Below are positions 38,001 to 48,415 of a stretch of 64,000 nt of DNA, in pieces. A model generated the notes under the pieces. It saw only the letters and a program-made list of their open reading frames with translations. It was not told the origin of the DNA and did not search any database. How positions within the stretch are numbered: position 1 is the first letter of the stretch; the number at the start of each line of letters is the position of its first letter. The position numbers and the translations under genes are program-made. Source of the DNA: Devosia sp. (lineage in GTDB: Bacteria; Pseudomonadota; Alphaproteobacteria; Rhizobiales; Devosiaceae); NCBI RefSeq assembly GCF_024707125.1, contig NZ_JANQAH010000011.1, forward strand, positions 186,001 to 250,000, read 5' to 3'.

Positions 38001-41000
38001 CGTCAGCTTCGATGCCGACTTCAATGCTGTCGCTTATAAGGACTATGGCGATTTCATTGTCAGGGGTCTCGGCGGGAACAATATTAACGGCTCTAACGAC
38101 GATGCCGGCGGTATCGGTGTAGGCAATGGCAGCGGCATGACCGATGGCGAATCACTGGAGATTGTCTTCGATTCGGAGATGACCTCAGTGACCTTGGGCA
38201 TCAACCACTCCGGCGGCTACCACGACGAAGAGATGGAGATCGACTGGGTTGCTTACGATCAGAGCGGCAATGTGGTCGCATCGGGAAGCACATCTGACTT
38301 TGACAAAGATACGTTCCGTACGATCAATCCGGGAGTGGGCTTCCACAAACTGGTACTCACGGCGGACGACGACTCCGACTATTCGCCGCATCCAAGCCTG
38401 CGAATTTCTAGCCTGAGCGGCGAAAAGGCCGGTACCAGCAATGTGGGTAGCCTTGAGTTCACCGTCACCGCAAAGGACGGCGATAAGGACGCTCAATCGG
38501 ACAGCTTCACCGTCACGCTAAAGACCAACAGTGCACCGTCGGTCACGGTGACCACCGGGGAACTGCTGAACGCGAACGACAAGGTGCTGGAAGAGGCCCT
38601 GGCCACGGGCACCCATCCGAACGAAACCGCCAAAACCGCGACCGGAACGATCAACGTTGCGGATGCCGATGGCCTCGCAGACATCGTCAGCGTCACCATC
38701 GACGGCGGAGGCACGGGCATCGTGACGCTGCCGCTTGCCAACCTTGTCAACGCGACCATTCAGGGGGACCATGGCACGCTGAAGATCACCGGCGTCACCA
38801 ATGGCGTCATCAGCTACCTCTACACCCTGACGTCGGCCACACCCGACTATCCGAATGCCGAGGAAACTGACATTTTCTCGATCACGGTCACCGACGGGGA
38901 GGCATCCGCCAACGCCAGCATCACCATCGAGATTGTCGATGATAATCCGAAAGCGACGGCCGACACGAACGCGGTGAGCGAGGATGCTGCGAGCGTTTCG
39001 GGCAATGTGCTGACCAATGACGATGCCGGAGCCGATGGCGGCGAGATGGTGACGACCACCGGCACCTTCAACGGCAACTATGGTATCCTGGTCCTCGGGC
39101 CCGACGGCCAGTACACCTATACGCTCAAGACCGACGCGGCGACCCAGGCCGTGATCCAAGCGCTGACTCCCAACGGTAAGCTCTCCGATACCTTCCACTA
39201 CACCATGAGGGACGGGGACGACGGCGTCGCAACCACCACGCTCACGATCGAGATCGAAGGCGCCGACGATGGCGTGACGCTGAGCGGGCTTGATGCCCAG
39301 GGCGGGGAACTCACGGTCTATGAGAACGACCTACCGCTTGGCAGCGATGTGGCTCCCAAAGATGCTCTGACCGTTAACGGCAGCTTCACCGTCAACGCAC
39401 CTGATGGCCTGGCCGGCCTCACTATCGGCACTCACGTTTTTGTCGTGGGTGGGGTCTATACGGGCGGCTCCTTCCAGACCGCGCTGGGCAATACGTTTAC
39501 GGTCACAGGATACAACGCCTCGACCGGTGTCGTGAGCTATAGCTACACGCTTAACGATCGCGAACAGCATGCCAATGGACAGGGCGAGAACCTGCTCGAG
39601 GAAACCTTCGCGGTAGACGCCGTAGACAGGAATGGCTCGCCGGCCAGCGGCGTCATCAACGTCAATATTGTTGATGATGTTCCCCAGGCCAACTCGGACA
39701 CCGCGATCAGCGTGCTCGAGACCGGCCCGGAGACAAGCGGCGTCAATCTGCTCGCCAACGACGTCAAGGGCGCGGACGGTGCTACGGTGACAAGCGTCAC
39801 CATCGATGGCAACATCTATGCCGTTACGTCGGGCAGTCCGACCACGGTCACGGTTGCAGGCGTCGGCACGTTCAAGTTCCATACCAACGGTGATTGGTCG
39901 CTTGCCCCCGTGGTCAATAATGCGACGACCAACGATCTGTCGGGGACCTTTACCTACGAGATCACCGATACGGATGGCGACAAGTCGACGGCGACCCAGA
40001 ACTATGCGGTCCTGAATGCCAATAGCCTTCCGACCGCGGGAACGAACACAGCCGTCGTCGATGACGATGGCCTCAATGGCGGCAACCCCAGCGGCACGGA
40101 CGATATTGCCGTGACGGGCGCGACGGAGACGGTTGCCACCGGCACGCTTGAGCACGACTTCAACGCTGATGGCCCGGCCAGCAGCGATCCGATCAGCTTC
40201 GCCTCGATGCACAATCAGGGTGGCATGGTTGGTACGGAAGCGGTCACCTTTACCTGGGATAGCGGCACCAACACGCTGACGGCGTCTTCGACCGCTCGCG
40301 GTCCGATTTTCACGGTCCAGGTGGATGGCGGTGCCGACGACGGAACCGGCGACTATACCGTAACCCTACACAAGCCCGTGCTGCATGAACTGGGCGACGA
40401 TGAAAACAACGCCATCGTTGATCTGACCTACACGGTCGCGGATAGCAATGGCGATGTCGACGACACCGGGACCCTGCAGATCACCTTCAACGACGACACC
40501 CCGATTGCCTCGTCGCAATCAGTGACGATTGCCGAGGGTACGAACAGCAAGTCAAATGTCGTGTTGGTGCTTGATCGCTCCGGCAGCATGGATGAGGACG
40601 GCTCGCCAGCAGCCGGCGAACAGCAGCGTATCGACCTGATGAAGACTGCCATCTCGAACCTGTTCGCGAGTGGCAATGTCAACGCTGTGTTTATTGTGTC
40701 CTTCGCCAGCTCGGCTACCCACCATGCTGGCCCGGTTGGCGGCTGGTATACCAACCTGGCTTCCGCCATGCAGGCAGTCAACGATATCGAGCCCGACGGT
40801 AACACGAACTATGACGCAGCGCTCTCGTCGGTGATGACCAACTACACCACCCCACCGGCCGGTGGCGGAAAGACCGTCGTCATGTTCATGTCCGATGGCG
40901 AGCCTTCCAGCGGCAACAGCATTGGGACTGACGACGAAGGCGACTGGATCGAATTCCTGGAAGACAAAGGAATTGCCGGCTCCTATGCCTTCGGGTTCGG

Positions 41001-44000
41001 CGGCCTCGACAACAGCGATGTCGGCTATCTCGAGCCTATCGCCTGGAAGCCGGGCGAAACGACCTCGCTCTACAATGCTGCCGACACCAGCCCAGCTCCG
41101 AACGATCTCGACGATGCGGCTGACGACACAGGTGTGGTGGTGATCAGCGATGTTACCACGCTCGGCACCTACCTGCAGGGCACTGTGGCCTCCTCGGCGC
41201 AGGGCAATATCCTGGACAGCGGCACCCCCGACTCCTTCGGCGCCGACGGCGGTCGAATCCTGTCGATCACCATCAATGGCGTGACCTATACCTGGGATGG
41301 CGTTGGTGCCATCGAGGTTTCCGGCCCGGGCGACGACCTGACCGGTTCGGCCCTGACCAACATCCCTACGTCCAGTGGCGGCAAGTTCTCGATCAATTTT
41401 GTAACCGGGGATTGGGACTACACCGCGCCGAATTCGATCTCGGCCAATATCACGGACCAGTTCTCGTACGTGCTGCGGGACAATGACGGCGATACCACCG
41501 CCGCCGCCAATGTGTCGGTGACGGTTCAGAACATCAACCAGGCGCCCGCAGGCACCAATTCCACAATCGTTCTCAACGAAGACTCGAGCTATGCGCTCAA
41601 GGTTGCCGATTTCGGCTTCTCGGACAGTGATGGCGATACCTTCAAGGCCGTGACTATCGTGTCTCTGCCGTCTGCCGGAAGCCTGAAGCTGAATGGCGTG
41701 CCCCTGTCGGCAGGTGCCGTCGTCCAAGTCACTGATATCACGAACAACCTGCTAGTATTCACGCCGGCAACCAATGCCAACGGCGCGAACTATGCGAACT
41801 TCACCTTTAAGGTGCAGGACAATGGCGGTACTTCGCCCGGCGTCGACACCGACCAAACCGCCAACACGCTGACCTTCAACGTGTCTGCGGTCAATGACGC
41901 GCCGGTCAACAGCCTGCCGACGTCGTTCACAGTGGAAGAGGACACGGCGACCAAGCTGACCGGCATTTCGGTCTCCGACGTCGATTCAGGCGGCAGCGAC
42001 ATAACCGTTACGCTCGGCATCCCCGCCGGCAGCGGTGCGCTTACTGCCAGCGGTGCTGGTGGTGTCTCTGTTAGCGGCTCGGGGACGGCTACCCTGACGC
42101 TGACCGGCACGACGGCTGAGATCAACGCTTTCATCGTGAACGCGAGCCGGGGTATAACCTTCACCCCGGTCAGCAATTCTACCGCCAGCGTCACCCTGAC
42201 GGTGACCACCCGGGACAACGGCAATTCGGGCACCGATCCGGGCCAGACCGGCACGAGTAGCTACGAACAGGACGTCGATACAGTCACCATCAACATCACG
42301 CCAGTGAACGATGCGCCGGAAACCACTAACGTCACGGCATCCGGCAACGAAGACGCCACCTCCATTGCTGTCACACTCTCCGGCAGCGATGATGGCGCGG
42401 TGAACAGCTACAAGATCATCAACCTGCCTTCCAATGGCACGCTATACTCCGATGCCGGCCTGAACAGTCAGGTCTTTTCTGGCAACACGGTTTCGGGACC
42501 GACACTCTACTTCCGCCCCAACAGCAACTACAACGGCCCAGCGAGCTTCCAGTACGCCGCCATCGACAATAGCGGCGTGCAGGATGGATCTCCGGCAACG
42601 GCGACCATTAACGTGTCCGCGGTCAATGACGCGCCGGTCAACAGCCTGCCGACGTCGTTCACAGTGGTAGAGGACACGGCGACCAAGCTGACCGGCATTT
42701 CGGTCTCCGACGTCGACTCAGGCGGCAGCGACATAACCGTTACGCTCGGCATCCCCGCCGGCAGCGGTTTGCTTACTGCCAGCGGTGCTGGTGGTGTCTC
42801 TGTTGGCGGCTCGGGGACGGCTACCCTGACGCTGACCGGCACGACGGCTGAGATCAACGCTTTCATCGTGAACGCAAGCCGGGGTGTAACCTTCACCCCG
42901 GTCAGCAATTCTACCGCCAGCGTCACCCTGACGGTGACCACCCGGGACAACGGCAATTCGGGCACCGATCCGGGCCAGACCGGCACGAGTAGCTACGAAC
43001 AGGACGTCGATACGGTCACCATCAACATCACGCCAGCGAACGATGCGCCGGCCATTACTTCGAATGGTGGTGGCAATTCCGCATCTATCAGCGTCGCCGA
43101 AAACACCCTGGCGGTAACCACGGTTACCTCCACCGATCCGGACGCGGGTGATGCCAAGATTTACTCGATTGTGGGTGGCATCGACGCAAGCAAGTTTACG
43201 ATCAACGCGACGTCTGGTGTCCTGACCTTCAAGTCAGCGCCAAACTTCGAGGCTCCGGCCGACGCCGGCGGCAACAATATCTACAACGTCATCGTACAGG
43301 TTTCCGACGGCTCGCTGATAGACACCCAGTCGCTTGCCGTCACGGTGACCAATGCCAACGAGACCCTGGTCGCCAGCACCAATCGCATCGTGACCAATGC
43401 GGGATCCACGACTATCGCCATCCCCGAATGGGCACTGCTGGCCAATGACAGTGGCGATGGCACGCTCGACGTCACCAGTGTTGGCAATGGTAGCGGCGTT
43501 ACCGTCGGCCTCAGCGCGGGTAGCGTCAGCGTCACGGACACCAACGCCGTCGGCAACAATACCTTCGCCTATACGATGCAAAGTAGTTCGGGTGGCTCGT
43601 CCAGCGCCACGGTAAGCGTGGTCCAGGACGGCACAGGCAGCATTGATGGCGATGCCAGCGACGACATCATCATCGCCAGGGCCGCCTCGGTGACTGCTCA
43701 ATCGACGACGATTGCGTTTGCTGAAACCTACGACGTTGGTGACAAGATCTCGATCACCGTGAACGGCAAAACCTATACCCATACCGTCGTAACGGGAGGA
43801 ACGGGTCGCGAAGCTATCTATGACGCGCTCAAGGCCGTGAGCGTTGGCGGTGTAAGGTTGGATGCCAGCCTGACCGCGCAGGGCGTGAGCTGGGCGAACC
43901 ACCTGGACGGCGGTAGCGTTACCTTGACGGGCACCCCGGGCGTCTCTTTCGAGATTGAGACGGCGATCCAGAATGCCCCCGCTGCCCCCTGGGTCTATAA

Positions 44001-44764
44001 GATCGATTTTGATGACTCAGTCTACAATTTCTGGAGCACGTCAGACAATATTTCGATCAAGATCGGAAGCGACACCTATGTGAGTTACAACAACAGTTAT
44101 CGTGGCTTCGACCTGACTGCAAAGGCGTTTGAAGGCTTCCTTCCGTTCTCACCGTCGTACAATGCCGACACGAATACACTTACACTTACATCGAACTCCC
44201 CCTGTCAATTTCTGCCACCTCAACTGCCACAGAGGATTCAGACTGGGATAGTGATGTCGCCAACGGAACCGTTACGAGCACTGGGGGGCCACCACTCACG
44301 CTGCGCCCGGCGTTACGACGGTGGCAGCCATCACGGACGGTTTTACGCTTCGGGGCCTTGGCGGTGACGACGTGCTGATCGGCAGCGGCGCCAGAGACAT
44401 TCTGACCGGCGGCGATGGCGATGACATCCTGTTCGGCGGGCTCGGCAATGACAACCTGACAGGCAATGCAGGAGCGGACACTTTCCGTTTCGCCGAGACC
44501 GGCAGCCTAAACAGCGACACGATCACCGACTTTGTGGTCGGAGAAGACGTTATTGATCTCAGCGATCTGCTGAATGGGAGCAATATCAACGAGAACAATG
44601 TTGACAACTTCGTCCGTGTTCAGGACGTCGACAACAATGGCGTTCTTCAAGTCAAGGCAAACGGGGATTGGGTGGATGTTGCAACCCTTACCGGACATGG
44701 CACACCTGGCACCGTTATCGATATCAAGATCGACAACGAAGAGCACCGGATCCAGATCATCTAA
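32059..44764 (+). CDS. Giant RTX adhesin of the LapA type, secreted by type I secretion (frameshifted near the C-terminus)
   Basis: A cell-surface biofilm adhesin of about 4,235 residues. Residues 1-120 resemble a LapA-type retention module ending in EAAAG (117-121), a LapG-type di-alanine cleavage site. Residues about 190-2815 are acidic Ig/VCBS-like repeats, mostly bounded by DDxP motifs, with a carbohydrate-binding-like domain at about 1552-1725. A von Willebrand A domain follows (about 2833-3010; MIDAS DRSGS, TNYD and SDGEPS), then cadherin-like modules ending NDAP, and finally four to five RTX nonapeptides (GGDDVLIGS, GGDGDDILF) plus a C-terminal secretion signal. The uninterrupted frame ends at 44367. 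Two missing bases, in the C-run 44198-44202 and the G-run 44283-44288, would join it to the RTX frame. Confidence 0.9.
41881..43049 (+). repeat. Near-identical duplicated module inside the adhesin gene
   Basis: About 437 bp from 41881 recurs at 42613, 732 bp later, with only a handful of base changes (for example GTGTCTGCGG versus GTGTCCGCGG). Each copy encodes a cadherin/Ig-like module starting VNDAPVNSLPTSFTV. A distinct module of about 295 bp separates them. Near identity at the DNA level indicates recent duplication or gene conversion. Confidence 0.85.
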
Positions 44765-44781
44765 CCATCATGCAAATGCAG

Positions 44782-44805
44782 AAAGGCGGCCCCCGGGCCG
44801 CCTTT
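44782..44805. terminator. Bidirectional intrinsic terminator between adhesin and LapG genes
   Basis: AAAGGCGGCC and GGCCGCCTTT form the arms of a GC-rich hairpin followed by TTTTCTTTT on the plus strand. It lies 18 nt after the adhesin stop and 26 nt from the stop of the convergent LapG gene, so it can end both transcripts. Confidence 0.85.
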
Positions 44806-44830
44806 TTCTTTTCAGAGATCGCTGTGTCGC

Positions 44831-45655
44831 TTAGAGGCCGATGCCCGGCGCCACGGACGACAGATCCGTCGGCATATCGGCCACTGCCCGGCTGTTGCTC
44901 GCGAAGCCATGAATATAGCTGCGTTCGCCCGTAAAACTCATGATCGGCTGGTATTGAGCGATATCCGTGTCGACCAGGAGGCGGTTGCTGACATTGTCGA
45001 GCACGTAGGCGCCTGAGCCGGTGTGAGCGATCAAGACCGCGTGGAAGAGTTGGCGGCGCGTGTCCTGCAGGAGGACGAGCTGCAGCTTGTCGTCCGGCAT
45101 GCCGAGATTGCGCAGGGCCCAGTATTTGGCGATGGCGAAATCTTCGCAATCGCCGGCGCCCTTGCGGGCCATTTCGGCGGGCGTTGCCCAATAGTCGCTG
45201 GTGCCCCAGACTGCGTCATCCGACTTGTAGGTCATGGCGCCGTTGACGGTGCGATTGACGAGGTTGAGCATTTCCCTGTCGGAGAGACCAGCAACCTGAT
45301 CGGCAATGCCGCGGATCTTGTTGGCAAAGCGGCTGTCGCAGCCGGCAAGGCCGCTCTGGACACAATCAGCGCCGAACATCTGCGAATAATCGGTCTTTCG
45401 CGCGGCCTGCCATTTGCCGGCCGCCGGGAGGCGCGCGGCGGAAATGGCGACCGATCTGAAGACGCCAAGCTTGGCGGGCGTGCTTTTCGGTAGCGCCGGC
45501 AATGGTGTTGTTGGAGGCGGCACGGCAGCCACCAGAAGTGTGTCGGCCTGCATCGACTGACTATAGACCGGCATAGACGCAGTAACTGGCGAGCCAGTCG
45601 GTGCAGCAGCGGCACTTACAGAGAGCAGAGCAGCAAATGCAAAGTTCAGAAGCAA
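44831..45655 (-). CDS. lapG: LapG-type periplasmic transglutaminase-like cysteine protease
   Basis: A 274-residue bacterial transglutaminase-like cysteine protease. In LapA/LapD systems it cuts the N-terminal retention module off the adhesin and releases cells from the biofilm. The Cys-His-Asp triad is visible: Cys170 in GAGDCEDFAIAKY, His205 in FHAVLIAH and Asp220 in YVLDNV. The DDAVWGTSDYW stretch before it fits the calcium-site region. Residues 1-18 form a signal peptide. The start is a TTG with AGGAGG 5 nt upstream. Convergent with the adhesin gene, whose EAAAG site it should cleave. No lapD inhibitor gene is in the window. Confidence 0.9.
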   Translation of the reverse strand: MLLNFAFAALLSVSAAAAPTGSPVTASMPVYSQSMQADTLLVAAVPPPTTPLPALPKSTPAKLGVFRSVAISAARLPAAGKWQAARKTDYSQMFGADCVQSGLAGCDSRFANKIRGIADQVAGLSDREMLNLVNRTVNGAMTYKSDDAVWGTSDYWATPAEMARKGAGDCEDFAIAKYWALRNLGMPDDKLQLVLLQDTRRQLFHAVLIAHTGSGAYVLDNVSNRLLVDTDIAQYQPIMSFTGERSYIHGFASNSRAVADMPTDLSSVAPGIGL

Positions 45656-45878
45656 TTTCGCCTCCTGATTGATTGTCAGAAGGCTACGAGGATCAAAATA
45701 AAATTGTACAAACCGACATAGTATATTTGAAGTATTCTATTTCGCTAAAATTTTATAGATCGAAGCGCAGCAGCAAAAAAGTCTGGACTTGATCGATAAA
45801 ATTGCATCCTTTTCTCTCAACGAGGATTGAGGAGTCGGGACTATTGCTAGTAGCCGTCATTCTCAGGGGCACACGCAT

Positions 45879-46433
45879 ATGGCGAAGTCTTGGTTCGGCT
45901 GGTTTGGTGGAAAGACCGAGGTAGAACGTCGGGCCGAAAGGCCGCGGGCGGCTATCGCTGTTGGCCCAGACGATATCGATCCTCTGACCGGGGCACTTTA
46001 TTGGGACCGGTTCCAGGTCATGCTGAAGGCAGAGCAGGCGCAGGAGCCTGGCGTTCTGCTGCTGATCGACCTCAGCGAGCGCTCGATCCGCGTTGGCGCG
46101 ACCGAAGAGGAAAAGGCGCTGGAAATTCTGCCCTGGCTGGCTCAGGCCATCCGGCAGGCCATTCGCGCCGATGACCTGCTCGCCCATGTCGACGGCTACC
46201 GCTTTGCGGTGCTGCTGCGCGGCGCCCCGCAAGCAGTTGGCCAGATGACCAGCGACCGCATCCTGGATCTGGTTGACAACACCATCTTCATGACAGCCGA
46301 CGGCATCTCCAAGCTCGACATCACCATCGGTGGCACGGTGTTTGAAGTGGCCGACGGACAGGCCGTCTTCGACACCGCCGCGGCCAATCTCGATCGCGCC
46401 AAGCGCCTCGAGCAGCCAGCACTCGTCCAGTAG
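45879..46433 (+). CDS. Small protein with a degenerate GGDEF-like domain
   Basis: A 184-residue soluble protein. Residues 34-115 follow the GGDEF fold pattern: IDPLTGALYWDRF matches the opening DxLTGLxNRxxF, VLLLIDLSERSIRV matches the metal-binding strand, and LLAHVDGYRFAVLL aligns with the catalytic RxGGDEFAVLL. The signature itself is DGYRF (105-109), so cyclase activity is very unlikely. It has no membrane segment and no EAL domain, and is shorter than LapD. It is divergent from lapG, with 223 bp of AT-rich DNA between them. A c-di-GMP-linked regulator of the adhesin system is an inference from location; substrate or ligand is unknown. Confidence 0.65.
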   Translation: MAKSWFGWFGGKTEVERRAERPRAAIAVGPDDIDPLTGALYWDRFQVMLKAEQAQEPGVLLLIDLSERSIRVGATEEEKALEILPWLAQAIRQAIRADDLLAHVDGYRFAVLLRGAPQAVGQMTSDRILDLVDNTIFMTADGISKLDITIGGTVFEVADGQAVFDTAAANLDRAKRLEQPALVQ

Positions 46434-46466
46434 GCGTGTGAGCCAGGCTAGGCTCGTCCGGGCGCT

Positions 46467-48131
46467 TTACTGGCCCGGACTTCTAGCCAGCTTGGAGCCG
46501 AGCAGTTCGCCCTGCTCGCTCAGGATCGAATAGGCGACCCCACACAGCAGCGAATTGATGTGCCGCAGCGAACGCACGGTCTGCAGATGCAGTTCGCTGG
46601 TCTCAAAACTGTTCGGATCGCCTTTGCGCAGGCGCGCAAAATGCTGGTTCATGCTGGAGCGCTCCAGAACGCCGACCGCGTCCTTTTCGGCGACGAGCTG
46701 GCGCGCGGATTCGATGTCTTCGGAAACGAGGACGTTGAGCGCAAGCTGGAGATTGCCCAGCACCCTTGCATGTAGGTCGAGCAATTCCTGCCAGCCCTGC
46801 GGCGAGAAGGTCAGGTGGCGCTCGGCGAGCTGGTCGGCCACCCGCAGCAATTGCCGGGCAATGATGTCGCCGGCCTGTTCGAGACCGATGGCAAAGGTGC
46901 TGAGGTCGGAGGCGCGGCTGACCTGGCCTTCGTCCATCTTGTCCCAATCGAGTTGAGACAGGAAAAGCTTGATCGAGGCATTGGCGCGGTCGACTTCGGG
47001 CTCCAGCGCCTTGACCCGGCGGATGGCTGTCTTGTCGCCGCCTTTGAGGATTTCCATCGCCGGCTGCAGCATGACCTCCACCATTTCGCTCATGCGCAGG
47101 AGTTCGCGCGTGGCGCTGGCAAGGGCTGCGTCGACATTGCCATTGCCGCCCGTGGCAAGGGCCGGACGCCGGAGGCGCGCAAGATCGGCCGTTTCGTCGG
47201 CAGGGCTCTCCTTGACCACCCGATCGAGCAGGCGCGAGGCCGGGCCGACGAGCGGGAGGCCCAGGATCATGACCACGAGGTTGAAGGCCGAATGAAAAAG
47301 GCTGGCCTGCAGCCCGACATTTCCGGGAAGGCCAAGCGTATGGACCTGCAGGACTTCGATGACGATGAGGCAGATAATCGCCGCGCCACCACGGAACAGC
47401 AGGGCTCCGAGGGCAATGCGGCGAGCACGAACGTCGGCACCGCGGGTCATGCCGAAGGCAATGAGGGTGCCGCCGAGATTGGCGCCGAGCACGAGAGCGG
47501 CGGCCACTTCGAAGGGAATGACCCCGGCAGTGCCGAACGTGATGATGACGAGGACGCTGGCGACCGAGCTATAGGACAGCCAGGTGATGATGGCTGCCAC
47601 GAGGAAACCGGTCCAGGGATCGCCGCGCAGATAGTCGATGGCGACGGCAAGCACTTCGCTGTCGCGCCAGGGCGCGGTCGCTTCCGACACCATTTCAAGT
47701 GAAAGCAGCACGAAGGCGACGCCGAGTATCATGCGGCCGAGCTGTTTCATCTGGCGGTCATTGGCGCGCAGGAACAGCGTGCCGCCCAGAATGATCAGCG
47801 GCGCGGTGAGGAGGGTCAGGTCGAACGACAGAACACTCGCAACCAGCGCCGAGCCGAAATAAGCGCCGAGCATAAGGGCCAAGCCGGTGCTGCCCGCGAG
47901 GAGACCGCCGGAGGCAAAACTGGAGGCGAGCGCCGCCACCGCAGTCGAGCTTTGCAGCGCCACGGCCATGCCGGTGCCGACCATCGCGGCCGAGAACGCA
48001 TTGCGCTCGGCGCGGGCCAGCGTGCGCTTGAGTTGGGCGGAATAGGCCCGCTCCACCGCCGTTCGCACCATGCGCACGGCCCAGAGCAAGAGCACGATGG
48101 CCGCCACCAGATGGACGATGATGAAGTACAT
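46467..48131 (-). CDS. Na/Pi cotransporter family protein with PhoU-like domain
   Basis: A 554-residue membrane protein. Two copies of the Na/Pi cotransporter repeat lie in residues about 5-300 (GTGMAVALQSSTAVAALAS with the QSST motif, and VLGANLGGTLIAFGM), followed by a PhoU-like helical domain from about 330. The frame is open to 48197, but the ATG at 48131 (MYFIIVHLVAAIVLLLW) follows GGGGAGG, so it is chosen. It is divergent from ugpB; operator-like palindromes lie between, so phosphate and glycerol-phosphate uptake may share control. Confidence 0.88.
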   Translation of the reverse strand: MYFIIVHLVAAIVLLLWAVRMVRTAVERAYSAQLKRTLARAERNAFSAAMVGTGMAVALQSSTAVAALASSFASGGLLAGSTGLALMLGAYFGSALVASVLSFDLTLLTAPLIILGGTLFLRANDRQMKQLGRMILGVAFVLLSLEMVSEATAPWRDSEVLAVAIDYLRGDPWTGFLVAAIITWLSYSSVASVLVIITFGTAGVIPFEVAAALVLGANLGGTLIAFGMTRGADVRARRIALGALLFRGGAAIICLIVIEVLQVHTLGLPGNVGLQASLFHSAFNLVVMILGLPLVGPASRLLDRVVKESPADETADLARLRRPALATGGNGNVDAALASATRELLRMSEMVEVMLQPAMEILKGGDKTAIRRVKALEPEVDRANASIKLFLSQLDWDKMDEGQVSRASDLSTFAIGLEQAGDIIARQLLRVADQLAERHLTFSPQGWQELLDLHARVLGNLQLALNVLVSEDIESARQLVAEKDAVGVLERSSMNQHFARLRKGDPNSFETSELHLQTVRSLRHINSLLCGVAYSILSEQGELLGSKLARSPGQ

Positions 48132-48171
48132 CAGGCCTCCCCTGCCCGTGCGCTGTTTCGAGTCGCCATCA

Positions 48172-48185
48172 TGTTCACATGAACA
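48172..48185. promoter_or_regulatory. GlpR/DeoR-like operator (site 1)
   Basis: TGTTCA and TGAACA are inverted around a 2-nt centre, 40 bp upstream of the Na/Pi cotransporter start. The half-site TGTTCA resembles the TGTTCG half-site of E. coli GlpR. The same palindrome recurs at 48314-48327. Confidence 0.6.
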
Positions 48186-48228
48186 CAGAGGGTGCAACTG
48201 CTCGATGCAATCGGGTGCAAAATACGAC

Positions 48229-48250
48229 GGTCTGGCAAATTAGCCAGACC
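48229..48250. promoter_or_regulatory. 22-bp palindrome in the divergent Na/Pi-ugp promoter region
   Basis: GGTCTGGC (48229-48236) and GCCAGACC (48243-48250) are perfect 8-bp arms around AAATTA. It sits between the two TGTTCA palindromes and is a different sequence, so a second regulator or a hairpin in the leader is possible. Confidence 0.45.
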
Positions 48251-48310
48251 CAATGATATCGGGCAATTTCGGCCAGTTTGCGGTGCAATGTTGATCATTC
48301 GCGCCATTCA

Positions 48311-48330
48311 AAATGTTCATTTGAACATTT
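48311..48330. promoter_or_regulatory. GlpR/DeoR-like operator (site 2)
   Basis: AAATGTTCATTTGAACATTT is a perfect palindrome with 9-bp arms around TT, 86 bp upstream of the ugpB start. It contains the same TGTTCA-N2-TGAACA core as site 1 and is the best candidate target for the DeoR-type regulator at 53470. Confidence 0.65.
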
Positions 48331-48415
48331 TTCTGTTGCAAACGCGCATTCCGCTGTTACCAATTCAGGGAGCACGGGGCGGGGAGGCCTCGGCCAAAAC
48401 ACAAAGGGAGTGAGA

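Noticed and set aside
41881-43049. Repeated adhesin segments as a possible CRISPR or mobile element
   Set aside because: The repeats are long, in frame and encode protein modules; there are no short direct repeats with unique spacers and no transposase.
46457-46479. TCCGGGC/GCCCGGA hairpin at the end of the Na/Pi cotransporter gene
   Set aside because: It has no T-tract and overlaps the coding end of the gene, so I did not call it a terminator.
48132-48197. N-terminal extension of the Na/Pi cotransporter
   Set aside because: It would translate through the TGTTCA operator, while the ATG at 48131 has GGGGAGG upstream and starts the first membrane segment.
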